A stretch of 50,850 nt of DNA from JANJTY01 sp038257155. Its GTDB lineage: Bacteria > Pseudomonadota > Gammaproteobacteria > Xanthomonadales > Xanthomonadaceae. Shown here one piece after another: positions 33,548 through 42,606 of the stretch. How positions within the stretch are numbered: position 1 is the first letter of the stretch; every line of letters begins with the position of its first letter. The translations under genes and the position numbers were made by a program. The stretch spans positions 1 to 50,850 of the forward strand of contig JBBSJP010000034.1 of assembly GCA_038257155.1 (NCBI GenBank). Direction: 5' to 3'. Under the pieces are notes generated by a model that was not told where the DNA came from, made no database searches, and saw only the letters and a program-made list of their open reading frames with translations.

Positions 33548-34822
33548 ATGAATCTGCGACTCGTGGCCTGCGCCACGTGGGTCGCGGCCCTGCTTGCGGT
33601 ATTTCCCGCGCAGGCCGCCGACCGCCTTTCCCTCGACGACGCCTTTCAGCGTGTCGACCAGACCCACCCGGACCTGCGACTGACCGGCGCTCAACGCAAC
33701 GTGCTCACCGCCGAGCTGGATCGGGCGAGCTTTCGCCCGCCCCTGGTGGTTGGGGCGGAGGCCGAGAACGCCTTCGGAACGGGCGAAGCCAGCGGCCTCG
33801 ACGGCGCTGAGCTGACGCTCACCCTGGCGTCAGTGCTCGAACGCGGCGGAAAACTCGATGCCCGGCGGGCCATCGTGCAGAGCCGCATCGATGCGCTGTC
33901 GCTGGAGCGCGAGGTGCGCAGGCTTGACCTGTTGGCCGAGGTGGCCCGCCGTTACCTGGCGGTGGTCCATGCGCAGGTACAGCGCGATATCGCGCAGGTC
34001 GATATTGCCCAACGCGGTCGAACCCTGGCGGGCGCGCGGCACCGGTTTCAGGCCGGGGCTTCGCCCGAATCCGTCGTACTGACCGCCGAAGCGGCATTGG
34101 CGCGTGCGGAGCTGGAGCGCGCACGGGCCGAGCAGCGGGAGCTGGCGGCTCGCCAGCACCTGTCGGCCCTCTGGGGCGAGCGCGACCCGGATTTCACCAT
34201 AGCGACGCCGGACCTGCTCGCGCTGCCCAGGATCGCGGCGTTCGCGGAACTGAGTCAGTGGCTGGCCAGGACGCCGGAGATCGCCCAGTTTGCGGGTGAA
34301 CAGCGGATCGGCGAGGCCCGCCTGCGCCTGGCCCGGGCGGAAGCGACGCCGGACCTCGACTGGCAGGTGGGCGTGCGCCGCACGCAGGACACCGACGACT
34401 TCGGCCTGGTCGGCAGCGTGTCGCTGCCCTTGGGCGCGCGCGCAAGGGCGTTGCCGGGGGTCCGCGCGGCCCGGGCCGAACTCGCCCTGCTCGATGTCCA
34501 GCGCGAGGTGAAGAACCTCGCCCTGTATTCCACGCTGGCCGAGGCGCATGGCCGCTTTCTGACTGCACAGCTTGAAGTCCAGCGACTGGGCAGTGACGTC
34601 ATCCCCAAGCTGACCAAGGCCGAGACCGCGGCCGAGCGTGCGTACCGCGCCGGGGCCATCAGCTATCTGGAATGGGCGCAGCTGCAGTCCGAGCGGACTG
34701 CCGCACGTAAGCAGCAGATCGATGCCGCGCTGGAAGCCCAGCGATCCCTTATCGAAATCCAGCGCCTGACCGGCCAGCCCTTCGTGGCTGCGTCGCCGAC
34801 CGCTGAAGGAGACATGCAATGA
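33548..34822 (+). CDS. czcC: CzcC outer-membrane channel (TolC family)
   Basis: A 424-residue TolC-family protein. Signal peptide ends at PAQAAD. Two repeats with long Ala/Glu/Arg coiled-coil helices follow (LEREVRRLDLLAEVARRY, LERARAEQRELAARQHL, QREVKNLALYSTLAEAHG). It is the outer-membrane part of a CzcCBA cation efflux system. Its stop overlaps czcB by 4 nt (ATGA). The start has GGAG 6 nt upstream, which can pair with the end of the leader ORF. Confidence 0.9.
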   Translation: MNLRLVACATWVAALLAVFPAQAADRLSLDDAFQRVDQTHPDLRLTGAQRNVLTAELDRASFRPPLVVGAEAENAFGTGEASGLDGAELTLTLASVLERGGKLDARRAIVQSRIDALSLEREVRRLDLLAEVARRYLAVVHAQVQRDIAQVDIAQRGRTLAGARHRFQAGASPESVVLTAEAALARAELERARAEQRELAARQHLSALWGERDPDFTIATPDLLALPRIAAFAELSQWLARTPEIAQFAGEQRIGEARLRLARAEATPDLDWQVGVRRTQDTDDFGLVGSVSLPLGARARALPGVRAARAELALLDVQREVKNLALYSTLAEAHGRFLTAQLEVQRLGSDVIPKLTKAETAAERAYRAGAISYLEWAQLQSERTAARKQQIDAALEAQRSLIEIQRLTGQPFVAASPTAEGDMQ

Positions 34823-35817
34823 AGACCAATCACTGGATGACGGCCATGGCGCTGGCGGCCCTGCTTGCGGCTTGCGGCGCGGGCGAGCCGGCCCCGCAAG
34901 GCGAGGCGGGCCACGCGCAGCAGGGCGATAACGCCGAAGAAGATGGGCATGCCGAGGAAGATGGGCATGCCGAGGAGGGCGGGGAGCATGAAGAAGGCCC
35001 GCCCCAGACGGTGATCCCGGCCCAGGCGGCCGCCACGGCCGGGATCCGCACGGCCCCCGCGACGGCCGGCGTCATCGCGGACGAGCACGAGGTCCAGGGC
35101 CTGGTCACGCCGGTCGAAGGCCGGATCGCGCAGGTGATGGCCCGGTTCCCCGGCCCGGTGCGCGCCTTGCGCGCCAACGTGGGTGACGAGGTCCGGGCGG
35201 GGCAGCCGCTGGCGGTCATCGAGAGCAACCTCAGCCTCAGCAACTACACCGTCCCGGCGCCGCTCTCCGGCGTGGTGCTGGCACGCAATGCGTCCATCGG
35301 CTCGGTCGCGACGGAAGGCATGTCGCTGTTCGAGATCGCGGACCTGTCGGAGCTGTGGGTCGACCTGCACATCTTCGGGCGCGACGCGCAGCACATCCGG
35401 GTCGGCAGCCCGGCGACGATCACCCGCATGAGCGACGGCGAGACCGTCGAGACCGAGATCGAGCGGATCCTGCCGAGCACGGCGACGGCCAGCCAGAGCA
35501 CGGTGGCGCGCGCCCGCATCGACAACCCCGATGGCCAGTGGCGGCCCGGCATGGCCGTCAAGGCGCGCATCACCGTGGATCGCAACGAGGTTGCGCTGAT
35601 GGTGCCCATCACGGCGGTGCAGACCGCAGGCGAGCAGGAGGTCGTGTTCGTGCGGGCCGGCGACACATACACCCAGCGTCCCGTGGAGCTGGGGCGTCGC
35701 GATGCCGGCAAGGTCGAGGTGCTGTCAGGCTTGAAACCGGGCGAGCAGGTGGTGACCGAGCAGAGCTTCCTCATCAAGGCGGACATCGAAAAGTCCACCG
35801 CCGAACACGCGCACTGA
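34819..35817 (+). CDS. czcB: CzcB periplasmic adaptor
   Basis: A 332-residue membrane-fusion protein, a lipoprotein by its LLAACGAG lipobox. After the lipobox comes an acidic, His-containing stretch (AEEDGHAEEDGHAEEGGEH) that may collect Zn(II) or Co(II). The barrel-sandwich hybrid, with ARFPGPVRALRANVGDEV and YTVPAPLSGVVLARN, and beta-barrel domains complete the fold. It lacks the heavy-metal-binding YHS-like domain found in the cus adaptor. It overlaps czcC and is 10 nt before czcA. Confidence 0.9.
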   Translation: MKTNHWMTAMALAALLAACGAGEPAPQGEAGHAQQGDNAEEDGHAEEDGHAEEGGEHEEGPPQTVIPAQAAATAGIRTAPATAGVIADEHEVQGLVTPVEGRIAQVMARFPGPVRALRANVGDEVRAGQPLAVIESNLSLSNYTVPAPLSGVVLARNASIGSVATEGMSLFEIADLSELWVDLHIFGRDAQHIRVGSPATITRMSDGETVETEIERILPSTATASQSTVARARIDNPDGQWRPGMAVKARITVDRNEVALMVPITAVQTAGEQEVVFVRAGDTYTQRPVELGRRDAGKVEVLSGLKPGEQVVTEQSFLIKADIEKSTAEHAH

Positions 35818-35827
35818 GGCGGCCGAC

Positions 35828-38800
35828 ATGCTCGAGAAAATCATCCGATTTGCGATCGCGCATCGATGGCTGATGCTGATTCTCACGCTGGCCCTGGTGG
35901 CCATCGGCGTGTGGAGCTTCACCAAGCTTTCGATTGACGCGACCCCCGACATCACCAACGTCCAGGTCCAGATCAACACCGAAGCGCCCGGTTACTCGCC
36001 GCTGGAGGCCGAGCAACGGGTGACGTACCCGATCGAGACCGCCCTGGCAGGCCTGCCAAATCTCGACTACACGCGCTCGCTCTCGCGCTACGGACTCTCG
36101 CAGGTCACCGTCGTCTTCGAGGATGGCACCGACATCTTCTTTGCGCGCCAGCAGGTCTCCGAACGCCTGCAGCAGGTGAAGTCGCAGCTTCCCGAAAGCC
36201 TCGAGCCCGAGATGGGGCCGATCGCCACCGGCATGGGCGAGATCTTCATGTACACGGTCGACGCCGACCCGAAGGCACGCAAGCCCGACGGTTCGCCATA
36301 CACCGCGACAGACCTGCGCACGCTGCAGGACTGGGTGATCCGGCCGCAGCTGCGCAACGTGCCGGGGGTGACCGAGGTCAACACGATCGGTGGCTTCGAC
36401 CGGCAGATCCACGTGACGCCCGATCCGGCACGGATGGTGGCGCTCGACTTCACCTTGCACGACATCGTCCAGGCGCTGCAGGCCAACAACCAGAACGTCG
36501 GCGCCGGCTACATCGAGCGCATCGGACAGCAGTTCCTGGTGCGGGTGCCGGGCCAGGTCGATGACCTGGATGCGATACGCAACATTGTGCTCGACCGCCG
36601 CGACGGCCTACCGATCCGGGTCCGCGACGTGGCCACCGTCGGGGAGGGCCGTGAGCTGCGCACCGGTGCGGCCACCCAGAATGGCGAGGAGGTCGTGCTC
36701 GGCACGGTGGTCATGCTGGTCGGGGCGAACAGCCGCGACGTTTCGCAGGCGGCCGGCGCCAAACTCCAGGAAGCCAACGCAAGCCTGCCTGAGGGCGTCG
36801 TCGCCAGGCCGGTGTACGACCGCACAGCGCTGGTCGACCGCACGATCAAGACCGTTGCCAAGAACCTGATCGAGGGCGCGCTGCTGGTAATCGTGGTGCT
36901 GTTCCTGTTGCTGGGAAACTTCCGCGCTGCGTTGATCACTGCCGCGGTCATCCCGCTGGCGATGCTGTTCACGCTCACCGGCATGGTGCGCGGCGGCGTC
37001 TCGGGCAACCTCATGAGCCTGGGTGCGCTCGACTTCGGCCTGATCGTTGACGGTGCGGTGATCATCATCGAGAACTGCCTGCGCCGCTTCGGCGAGATGC
37101 AGCACCGGCTCGGCCGGGTGATGACCGAAGAGGAGCGGTTCGATGAAACCGCATCGGCCACCGCCGAGGTCATCCGCCCCAGCCTGTTCGGGCTTGGCAT
37201 CATCACCGCGGTCTACCTGCCGATCTTTGCCCTCTCCGGCATCGAAGGGAAGATGTTCCACCCGATGGCGATCACAGTGGTGCTGGCCCTCACCGGCGCG
37301 ATGCTGCTGTCGCTGACTTTCGTGCCGGCCGCGATCGCAATGTTCCTGGGCGGGCGCGTGGAGGAAAAGGAGAACCGCGTCATGGCCTTGATGCGGCGGC
37401 GCTACGAGCCTCTGCTCGACTGGTCGTTGCGGCACAAGGGCATCGTGGTGGGCGGTGCGGCCGCGCTGGTCGTGGTGTGTGGCCTGCTGGCTACGCGCCT
37501 GGGTTCGGAGTTCATCCCCAACCTCGACGAAGGCGACATCACCGTGCAGGCGCTGCGTATCCCGGGCACCAGCCTCACGCAGTCGATCGAGATGCAGGAG
37601 TCGCTGGAAAAGACGCTGGCCGGTTTCCCGGAAGTGGAGCGCGTGTTCGCCAAGATCGGCACCGCCGAGGTGGCAAGCGATCCGATGCCACCCTCGATCG
37701 CCGATACGTTCGTGATGCTCAAACCGCGCGAGGACTGGCCTGATCCGGGCAAGCCCAAGGAGGAGCTGCTCGAGGAGATCGAAACGGCGATTACCAAGCT
37801 GCCGGGCAACAACTACGAGATCACGCAGCCGATCCAGATGCGCACCAACGAGCTGATCTCGGGCGTGCGTGCTGACGTGGCAGTCAAGATTTTCGGCGAT
37901 GACCTCGACGAACTTGTCCGCGTCGCGGGCCAGGTGCAACAGGTGGTGGCCGGCGTGCCGGGCGCAGCCGACGTCAAGACTGAGCAGGTGACGGGTTTGC
38001 CACTGCTGACCGTGACGCCGGATCGCGAGGCGCTGGCGCGGTATGGCCTCAATCCGGTGGATGTGCAGGACACAGTGGCCACGGCAGTAGGGGGCGAAGT
38101 CGCTGGCCAGTTGTTCGAGGGCGACCGCCGCTTCGACATCGTGGTGCGCCTGCCGGAGGACCTACGCCAGGATCCCGCAGCCCTGCAGGATCTACCCATT
38201 CCTCTGCGCGGCGGCAGCGAGGTCGACGAATCGAGCCAGGCGGCGACTTGGAGTGCGGGTGTACCGCAGACGGTGCCGCTGCGCGAAGTGGCGAGCGTGG
38301 AGCGCCGTCTTGGACCGAACCAGATCAACCGCGAAAGCGGGAAACGGCGCATCGTCGTAACCGCGAATGTGCGTGACCGCGACCTCGGCGGCTTCGTCAC
38401 GGAGCTGCAACAGCGCGTCGGTCAGCAGGTCGAGGTGCCCACCGGATACTGGATTCAGTACGGAGGCACTTTCGAGCAGCTGATCTCGGCGAGCCGGCGC
38501 CTGGCGATCGTGGTGCCGGTCACGCTGGTGCTGATCTTCGGCCTGCTGTTCATGGCATTCGGCTCCGCCAAAGACGCGGCAATCGTGTTCAGCGGTGTGC
38601 CGCTGGCGCTGACCGGCGGCATTGTGGCGCTCGCGCTGCGCGGCATTCCGCTGTCGATCTCGGCGGGCGTCGGCTTCATCGCACTCTCGGGCATTGCCGT
38701 GCTGAACGGTCTGGTCATGATCTCGTTCATCAAGAACCTGCGAGAACGTGGCGTTCCGTTGGACAGCGCGGTCGTCGATGGCGCACTCGGTCGGCTGCGT

Positions 38801-39031
38801 CCGGTGATGATGACGGCACTGGTGGCATCACTGGGCTTCGTGCCGATGGCGCTCAACGTCGGCGCGGGCTCGGAGGTGCAACGGCCTCTCGCCACGGTCG
38901 TGATCGGCGGCATCGTCTCTTCCACGCTGCTGACGCTGCTGGTACTGCCGGTTCTGTATCGTTGGCTGCACCGCAAGGGCGATGAGCCGATCGAGCCACC
39001 GCATCCCGAACTCACCCACAAGACCTCGTGA
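35828..39031 (+). CDS. czcA: CzcA heavy-metal RND efflux pump
   Basis: A 1067-residue RND transporter with twelve membrane helices. Helix 4 carries LDFGLIVDGAVIIIEN, the DFG...DGAV signature of the Zn/Co/Cd/Ni HME group, clearly different from the Cu/Ag form in cusA. It exports divalent cations through CzcB and CzcC. Length is normal for the family. The stop overlaps the next CDF frame. Substrates cannot be narrowed further from sequence alone, but CzcD-like CDF neighbours favour Zn/Co/Cd. Confidence 0.95.
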   Translation: MLEKIIRFAIAHRWLMLILTLALVAIGVWSFTKLSIDATPDITNVQVQINTEAPGYSPLEAEQRVTYPIETALAGLPNLDYTRSLSRYGLSQVTVVFEDGTDIFFARQQVSERLQQVKSQLPESLEPEMGPIATGMGEIFMYTVDADPKARKPDGSPYTATDLRTLQDWVIRPQLRNVPGVTEVNTIGGFDRQIHVTPDPARMVALDFTLHDIVQALQANNQNVGAGYIERIGQQFLVRVPGQVDDLDAIRNIVLDRRDGLPIRVRDVATVGEGRELRTGAATQNGEEVVLGTVVMLVGANSRDVSQAAGAKLQEANASLPEGVVARPVYDRTALVDRTIKTVAKNLIEGALLVIVVLFLLLGNFRAALITAAVIPLAMLFTLTGMVRGGVSGNLMSLGALDFGLIVDGAVIIIENCLRRFGEMQHRLGRVMTEEERFDETASATAEVIRPSLFGLGIITAVYLPIFALSGIEGKMFHPMAITVVLALTGAMLLSLTFVPAAIAMFLGGRVEEKENRVMALMRRRYEPLLDWSLRHKGIVVGGAAALVVVCGLLATRLGSEFIPNLDEGDITVQALRIPGTSLTQSIEMQESLEKTLAGFPEVERVFAKIGTAEVASDPMPPSIADTFVMLKPREDWPDPGKPKEELLEEIETAITKLPGNNYEITQPIQMRTNELISGVRADVAVKIFGDDLDELVRVAGQVQQVVAGVPGAADVKTEQVTGLPLLTVTPDREALARYGLNPVDVQDTVATAVGGEVAGQLFEGDRRFDIVVRLPEDLRQDPAALQDLPIPLRGGSEVDESSQAATWSAGVPQTVPLREVASVERRLGPNQINRESGKRRIVVTANVRDRDLGGFVTELQQRVGQQVEVPTGYWIQYGGTFEQLISASRRLAIVVPVTLVLIFGLLFMAFGSAKDAAIVFSGVPLALTGGIVALALRGIPLSISAGVGFIALSGIAVLNGLVMISFIKNLRERGVPLDSAVVDGALGRLRPVMMTALVASLGFVPMALNVGAGSEVQRPLATVVIGGIVSSTLLTLLVLPVLYRWLHRKGDEPIEPPHPELTHKTS

Positions 39032-39099
39032 ACGAACGCCCCGCCTCTGACGAATCAGGGGCGGGGCGCGGCTCACGCACAACCATTGGAAGATGTCGA

Positions 39100-39714
39100 A
39101 TGAGCGAAGACGATCTCGACTTGGGGAATACACGCAAGCGCAGGATTCTCTGGGCCGTGCTGGGGCTGAACGCCGCATTGGCCGCGGCGTTCCTGGCGAC
39201 CGGCCTGAGCGCCGACTCCAGCGCATTGATCGCCAACGGGCTAGACAACCTGTCCGACAGCATCGTCTACGTCATTACGCTGCTGGCCCTAAGGCGCTCG
39301 CCCGTATGGAAGCGCGGTGCGGCGCGGGTGTCGGGCATCCTGCTTATCGTGTTCGCGGTCGGCGTGCTGTTCGATGCCGGGCGGCGCTTCCTGACCGGCA
39401 CTGATCCGATCGGCAGCACGATGATGTGGATGGCGTTGGCTGCGGCTGCGGTGAACGCGCTGTGCGTGTGGTTGCTCAGGCGCATCCGGCAGCCGGACGT
39501 GAACATCCGCGCCGCAAGCACCTTCAGCACCAATGATTTCGTCGCCAATGCCGGCGTGCTGATCGGCGGCGGCCTGGTGGCGTGGACCGGCCAGGCGTGG
39601 CCCGACCTGCTGGTGGGTGTCGCCGTGGCCGGCATTGCGCTCAAGGGCGGCGTGTGGATCCTGCGCGATGCGCATCGTGAAACAGATAATCACAAGGCGC
39701 ACGCCGATGGCTGA
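39100..39714 (+). CDS. Short CDF-family cation transporter 2
   Basis: A 204-residue CDF protein with six hydrophobic helices and no C-terminal domain. TM2 has NGLDNLSD and TM5 has STNDFVANA. The N-terminus (MSEDDLDLGNTRKRRILWAVL) aligns with CDF 1 (MSDCGC...ERKILWIAL), which supports ATG 39100 over an upstream GTG at 39028 that overlaps the czcA stop. A GGAAG Shine-Dalgarno precedes 39100. It overlaps CDF 3 by 8 nt. Confidence 0.83.
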   Translation: MSEDDLDLGNTRKRRILWAVLGLNAALAAAFLATGLSADSSALIANGLDNLSDSIVYVITLLALRRSPVWKRGAARVSGILLIVFAVGVLFDAGRRFLTGTDPIGSTMMWMALAAAAVNALCVWLLRRIRQPDVNIRAASTFSTNDFVANAGVLIGGGLVAWTGQAWPDLLVGVAVAGIALKGGVWILRDAHRETDNHKAHADG

Positions 39715-40330
39715 ATCATGTTGCGGTGGCACCATCGATATCGCGGCCATGCAGGCGCAACAACGGCGGGTGCTGATGATCGTGCTGGCCATCAATCTGG
39801 CGACCTTCGCGATGATGCTGATAGCCGCGATCTACAGCGGATCGTCGTCGTTGCTTTCGGGCAGCTTGGACAATTTCGGGGACGCACTGACGTATGCACT
39901 CAGCTTGGCCGTGGTCGGCGCCAGTGCAAGCGCCAAGGCCAAGGTGGCGCTGCTGAAAGGCATCCTGATCCTTGCTGCCGCGGTCGCCGTGGCCGCGCAG
40001 ATCGTGTGGCGTCTCAACAATCCCGGCGTGCCGATTTTCGAAGCCATTGGCATCGCTGCGCTGCTCAACCTGGGTGCCAACGCAGTGTGCCTGCGGCTGC
40101 TGACACCCTACCGTCACGGCGATCTCAACATGTCATCCGCCTGGGAATGTTCGCGCAACGACATCTTCGAGGGCTTTGCCGTGCTTGCCGCCGCCGTGGC
40201 GGTGGGGCTGTTCGATGCAGGCTGGCCGGACCTGGTGATTGCGTCGGCATTGCTGGTGATGTTCCTGCGTTCGGCCTGGCGAGTGCTGCGCAACTCATGG
40301 CTTGGGCTGAAGATCGCTAGCGCTGCGTGA
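39707..40330 (+). CDS. Short CDF-family cation transporter 3
   Basis: A 207-residue CDF protein with six helices. It starts MAESCCGGTID, again a Cys-rich cytoplasmic N-terminus. TM2 has GSLDNFGD and TM5 has CSRNDIFEG. It overlaps CDF 2 by 8 nt and ynfA by 1 nt, so it is within the czc operon. The three CDF copies share TM motifs but have diverged, suggesting different metals or a heteromeric assembly. Confidence 0.83.
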   Translation: MAESCCGGTIDIAAMQAQQRRVLMIVLAINLATFAMMLIAAIYSGSSSLLSGSLDNFGDALTYALSLAVVGASASAKAKVALLKGILILAAAVAVAAQIVWRLNNPGVPIFEAIGIAALLNLGANAVCLRLLTPYRHGDLNMSSAWECSRNDIFEGFAVLAAAVAVGLFDAGWPDLVIASALLVMFLRSAWRVLRNSWLGLKIASAA

Positions 40331-40671
40331 TGGCCGTACTCAAGGTAGCGGCGCTATTCATCGTCACCGCAGTCGCGGAGATCGTCGGCTGCTGGTTGGT
40401 GCTGCTGTGGCGAAAGCAAGGCGCGACGGCGTGGCTGCTTATTCCGGCGGCTTTGAGCCTTGGCGTGTTCGCTTGGCTGCTGACGCTGCACCCGGCTGCC
40501 TCGGGCAGGGTGTACGCCGCCTACGGAGGGATTTACGTCGCGACCGCCCTTGCATGGCTGACGTGGGTAGACGGTGTGCCGCTGGACAGATATGACGTGC
40601 TGGGTGGGCTGCTGATCTTCGTGGGGGCGGCGGTGATCATCATCGCCCATTGGAGTCCACCAGCCGGATAG
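40330..40671 (+). CDS. ynfA: YnfA-family (UPF0060) membrane protein
   Basis: A 113-residue, four-helix inner-membrane protein of the YnfA family, related to small multidrug resistance proteins. Conserved pieces are AEIVGCWLVLLWRKQG, GRVYAAYGGIYVATALAWLTWVDG and DRYDVLGGLLIFVGA. It is the last intact gene of the czc operon and shares one base with CDF 3. Role is unknown; YnfA in other bacteria is linked to small-molecule or metal efflux. Confidence 0.9.
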   Translation: MAVLKVAALFIVTAVAEIVGCWLVLLWRKQGATAWLLIPAALSLGVFAWLLTLHPAASGRVYAAYGGIYVATALAWLTWVDGVPLDRYDVLGGLLIFVGAAVIIIAHWSPPAG

Positions 40672-40680
40672 TGCGACGAA

Positions 40681-41194
40681 GGCTCACCCAGCGCCGTCTA
40701 CATCGTGCTGCTGCTGAGTCTGATGATGTTCCATGGTCTCCAACGGCTCGCAAGGCTGTCCAAGGCAAAGAATTAGCAAGCCTGCGGCAGCGAGGACACC
40801 TCCTCTGGCGCGTTCTGAATCCATGTGGGCTCATTCGCCCTGATGAACGTGCTGATCGGCTACATGCTCTTCAACCACGCTCAGGCAGAACAGGGATGGC
40901 TTTTCCTTGCGCCCTTCGCACTGGCGATGCTGTTCATGTTCCTCTTGCCCGACCATGCGCTGCACAGTACGCATGGCGGTCGGTACGACCGGGTCGGTCG
41001 CTGGCTGCTCGCGGCGACCGTCCTGGGCGGCTGGGCCCTGAACTACTTCGCCGAGCGCCCGCGCCTATTTAGGCCTTCATCGCAGGTGCAGTGCTGAACG
41101 TGCTGAAGGAAGAGGTGCCGAAGGAACAGGACAGTCGTTCCCGGGTGTTGTCGCCGGTGCAGTGGCGTTCTCGGCACTGTTGCCCACGTTCTAG
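40681..41194 (+). pseudogene. Decayed membrane protein gene, two stops and two frameshifts
   Basis: A multi-helix membrane gene can be traced across three frames. Frame 1: SAVYIVLLLSLMMFHGLQRL, an in-frame TAG (40774), then GSEDTSSGAF, a TGA (40816), then IHVGSFALMNVLIGYMLF and RYDRVGRWLLAATVLGGW up to about 41070. Frame 3: AFIAGAVLNVLKEEVPKEQD (41073-41135). Frame 2: VVAGAVAFSALLPTF followed by a stop at 41192. The pieces join into one protein of the ZIP-like or unknown membrane type. The 5' end is cut at the ynfA junction. A 90-residue ORF at 40825-41097 is the middle of this gene and not an independent one. Confidence 0.72.
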
Positions 41195-41208
41195 GAGATA
41201 TATCGATC

Positions 41209-42207
41209 ATGACTTTTCTCTGGGTAGGCGTGCTTTTACTTGCGGTATGGGCTGCGCACTGGGGTGCAGAACGACTCGCCGAGCCGTTGCAGAAGCTTCG
41301 CAAGCAGTGGGGTTTCTCGGTTGCGGCGGGTGGTTCCTTCATCGGCCTCGCCGCAGCCAGTCCAGAAATTGGTATCAACACGACCAGTGCAATCCGCGGC
41401 GTATCGGACATCGGCCTCGGCGCCATGCTTGGCTCAAACGTCATTGCCATTCCCCTTATGGTTGCGACGGCCTACATGTTCACGCGGAAAGAAAAGCTCG
41501 GTGGCGAACACGAGAATCATGGGCAACACCGCCGCGAACGGATGGTCGCCGTCGACCCGGGCGCAGTGAAAGTCCAGGCGCTGCCGTATGTCGCAATCAT
41601 CGGCGTGTTCGCCCTGCTTACACTCCCGGCCCCATGGCGCGGGCTGCAACCGATCGATGGCTGGATACTTCTACTGGCCTATCTGGCTTACCTCTCGCAG
41701 GCGCTGCTCCGCGGACGGGAGAAAGGTGAAAAGGTGGAGTGGCAACGCAGGCAGGTCTGGAAGGCGGTCGGCGGCGTGGCGGCGCTTGCCGTCGGTGCGT
41801 ACTTCACCGTTTTCTCGACCGAGAAGCTCGTCGGCGCTATCGGCATCTCGCAAATTCTTGGTGGCTTGTTCCTCACCGCTCCGGTCGCCGCTCTTCCAGA
41901 GATTTTCGCAACCCGCAGCGTGGCACGCTCTGGACAGGTGAGCTCTGCCGTGACCAGCGTCATCGGCGACCACGCGGTCACGATGACGCTTGCCTTCATC
42001 CCGCTGACGATCATCGGTATGCCTATCGACGACCTCCGCCTTTTCTGGGTCAGCCTTTCGTTCGTGGCACTCATGCCGCTGCTGTATGCCGGCTTCATCC
42101 ATTTCAACGGAAACCGTGAGCATGGTTTCGTGCGCTGGCAGGTCTTTGCGCTACCAGCCGTGTACATAGCATTCGTTGCGGTCGTGTTGCTGTGGGTGCA
42201 GCCATGA
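41209..42207 (+). CDS. Sodium/calcium exchanger (CaCA) family protein
   Basis: A 332-residue protein with about ten hydrophobic helices in two inverted repeats. The alpha repeats show GGSFIGLAAASPEIGIN and GAMLGSNVIA, and in the second half FLTAPVAALPEIFA and SAVTSVIGDHAVTMT, the PE and N/D residues that bind Na/Ca. It exports Ca(II) or another divalent ion in exchange for Na+ or H+. It has its own start 14 nt after the end of the decayed gene; a weak GGAGA lies nearby. It is not clearly part of czc. Confidence 0.85.
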   Translation: MTFLWVGVLLLAVWAAHWGAERLAEPLQKLRKQWGFSVAAGGSFIGLAAASPEIGINTTSAIRGVSDIGLGAMLGSNVIAIPLMVATAYMFTRKEKLGGEHENHGQHRRERMVAVDPGAVKVQALPYVAIIGVFALLTLPAPWRGLQPIDGWILLLAYLAYLSQALLRGREKGEKVEWQRRQVWKAVGGVAALAVGAYFTVFSTEKLVGAIGISQILGGLFLTAPVAALPEIFATRSVARSGQVSSAVTSVIGDHAVTMTLAFIPLTIIGMPIDDLRLFWVSLSFVALMPLLYAGFIHFNGNREHGFVRWQVFALPAVYIAFVAVVLLWVQP

Positions 42208-42606
42208 TCATAATGGTGCGTGATCGCCTTTCCCTTCTGCAGGAGGTAGTAACAGAATGGCTCCAAGTCCTACCTAGAAGGACGGCTTGTGGGTCGCGTT
42301 CTGGTGAGAGAAAGCGGCGTGCGCTAAAGGTCGGTTCGACGTCCAGATCCTCGTTCTCCTACAAGGCCAAGTCTTGCGACTAAATTACCATTCGCCTGCG
42401 GATTAGCGGGTTTACGCAGGCCCGTGTCAGCCAAAGCGCCCCCGACATAGCCGGTAAATGAGGGTGATCGCTAACTCTTTGTGTGGCCTCCAACCGAACA
42501 CGCCTTCAATCCCGTTCGGACCCGCTTCGGACCCGCTTCGGAGCCGCTTCGGAGCCGCTTCGGAGCCACTCGATCTGCCTGCATGCCGTAGGGGACATCG
42601 CAACCG
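42208..42606. other. Convergent intergenic with hairpin
   Basis: The 399 bases between the convergent CaCA and channel genes hold no supported gene. A hairpin GCCTGCG/CGCAGGC (42394-42421, 14-nt loop) and an 11-bp tandem repeat (42515-42569) are present. Confidence 0.6.
42515..42569. repeat. 11-bp tandem repeat, five copies
   Basis: Units of TTCGGACCCGC (two copies) and TTCGGAGCCGC (two copies), with a last TTCGGAGCCAC, run head to tail. The 11-bp period is one helical turn. It lies downstream of the CaCA gene and just beyond the end of the channel gene. Confidence 0.9.

Noticed and set aside
42515..42569. CRISPR-like array
   Set aside because: Units are 11 bp without spacers, so a simple tandem repeat.
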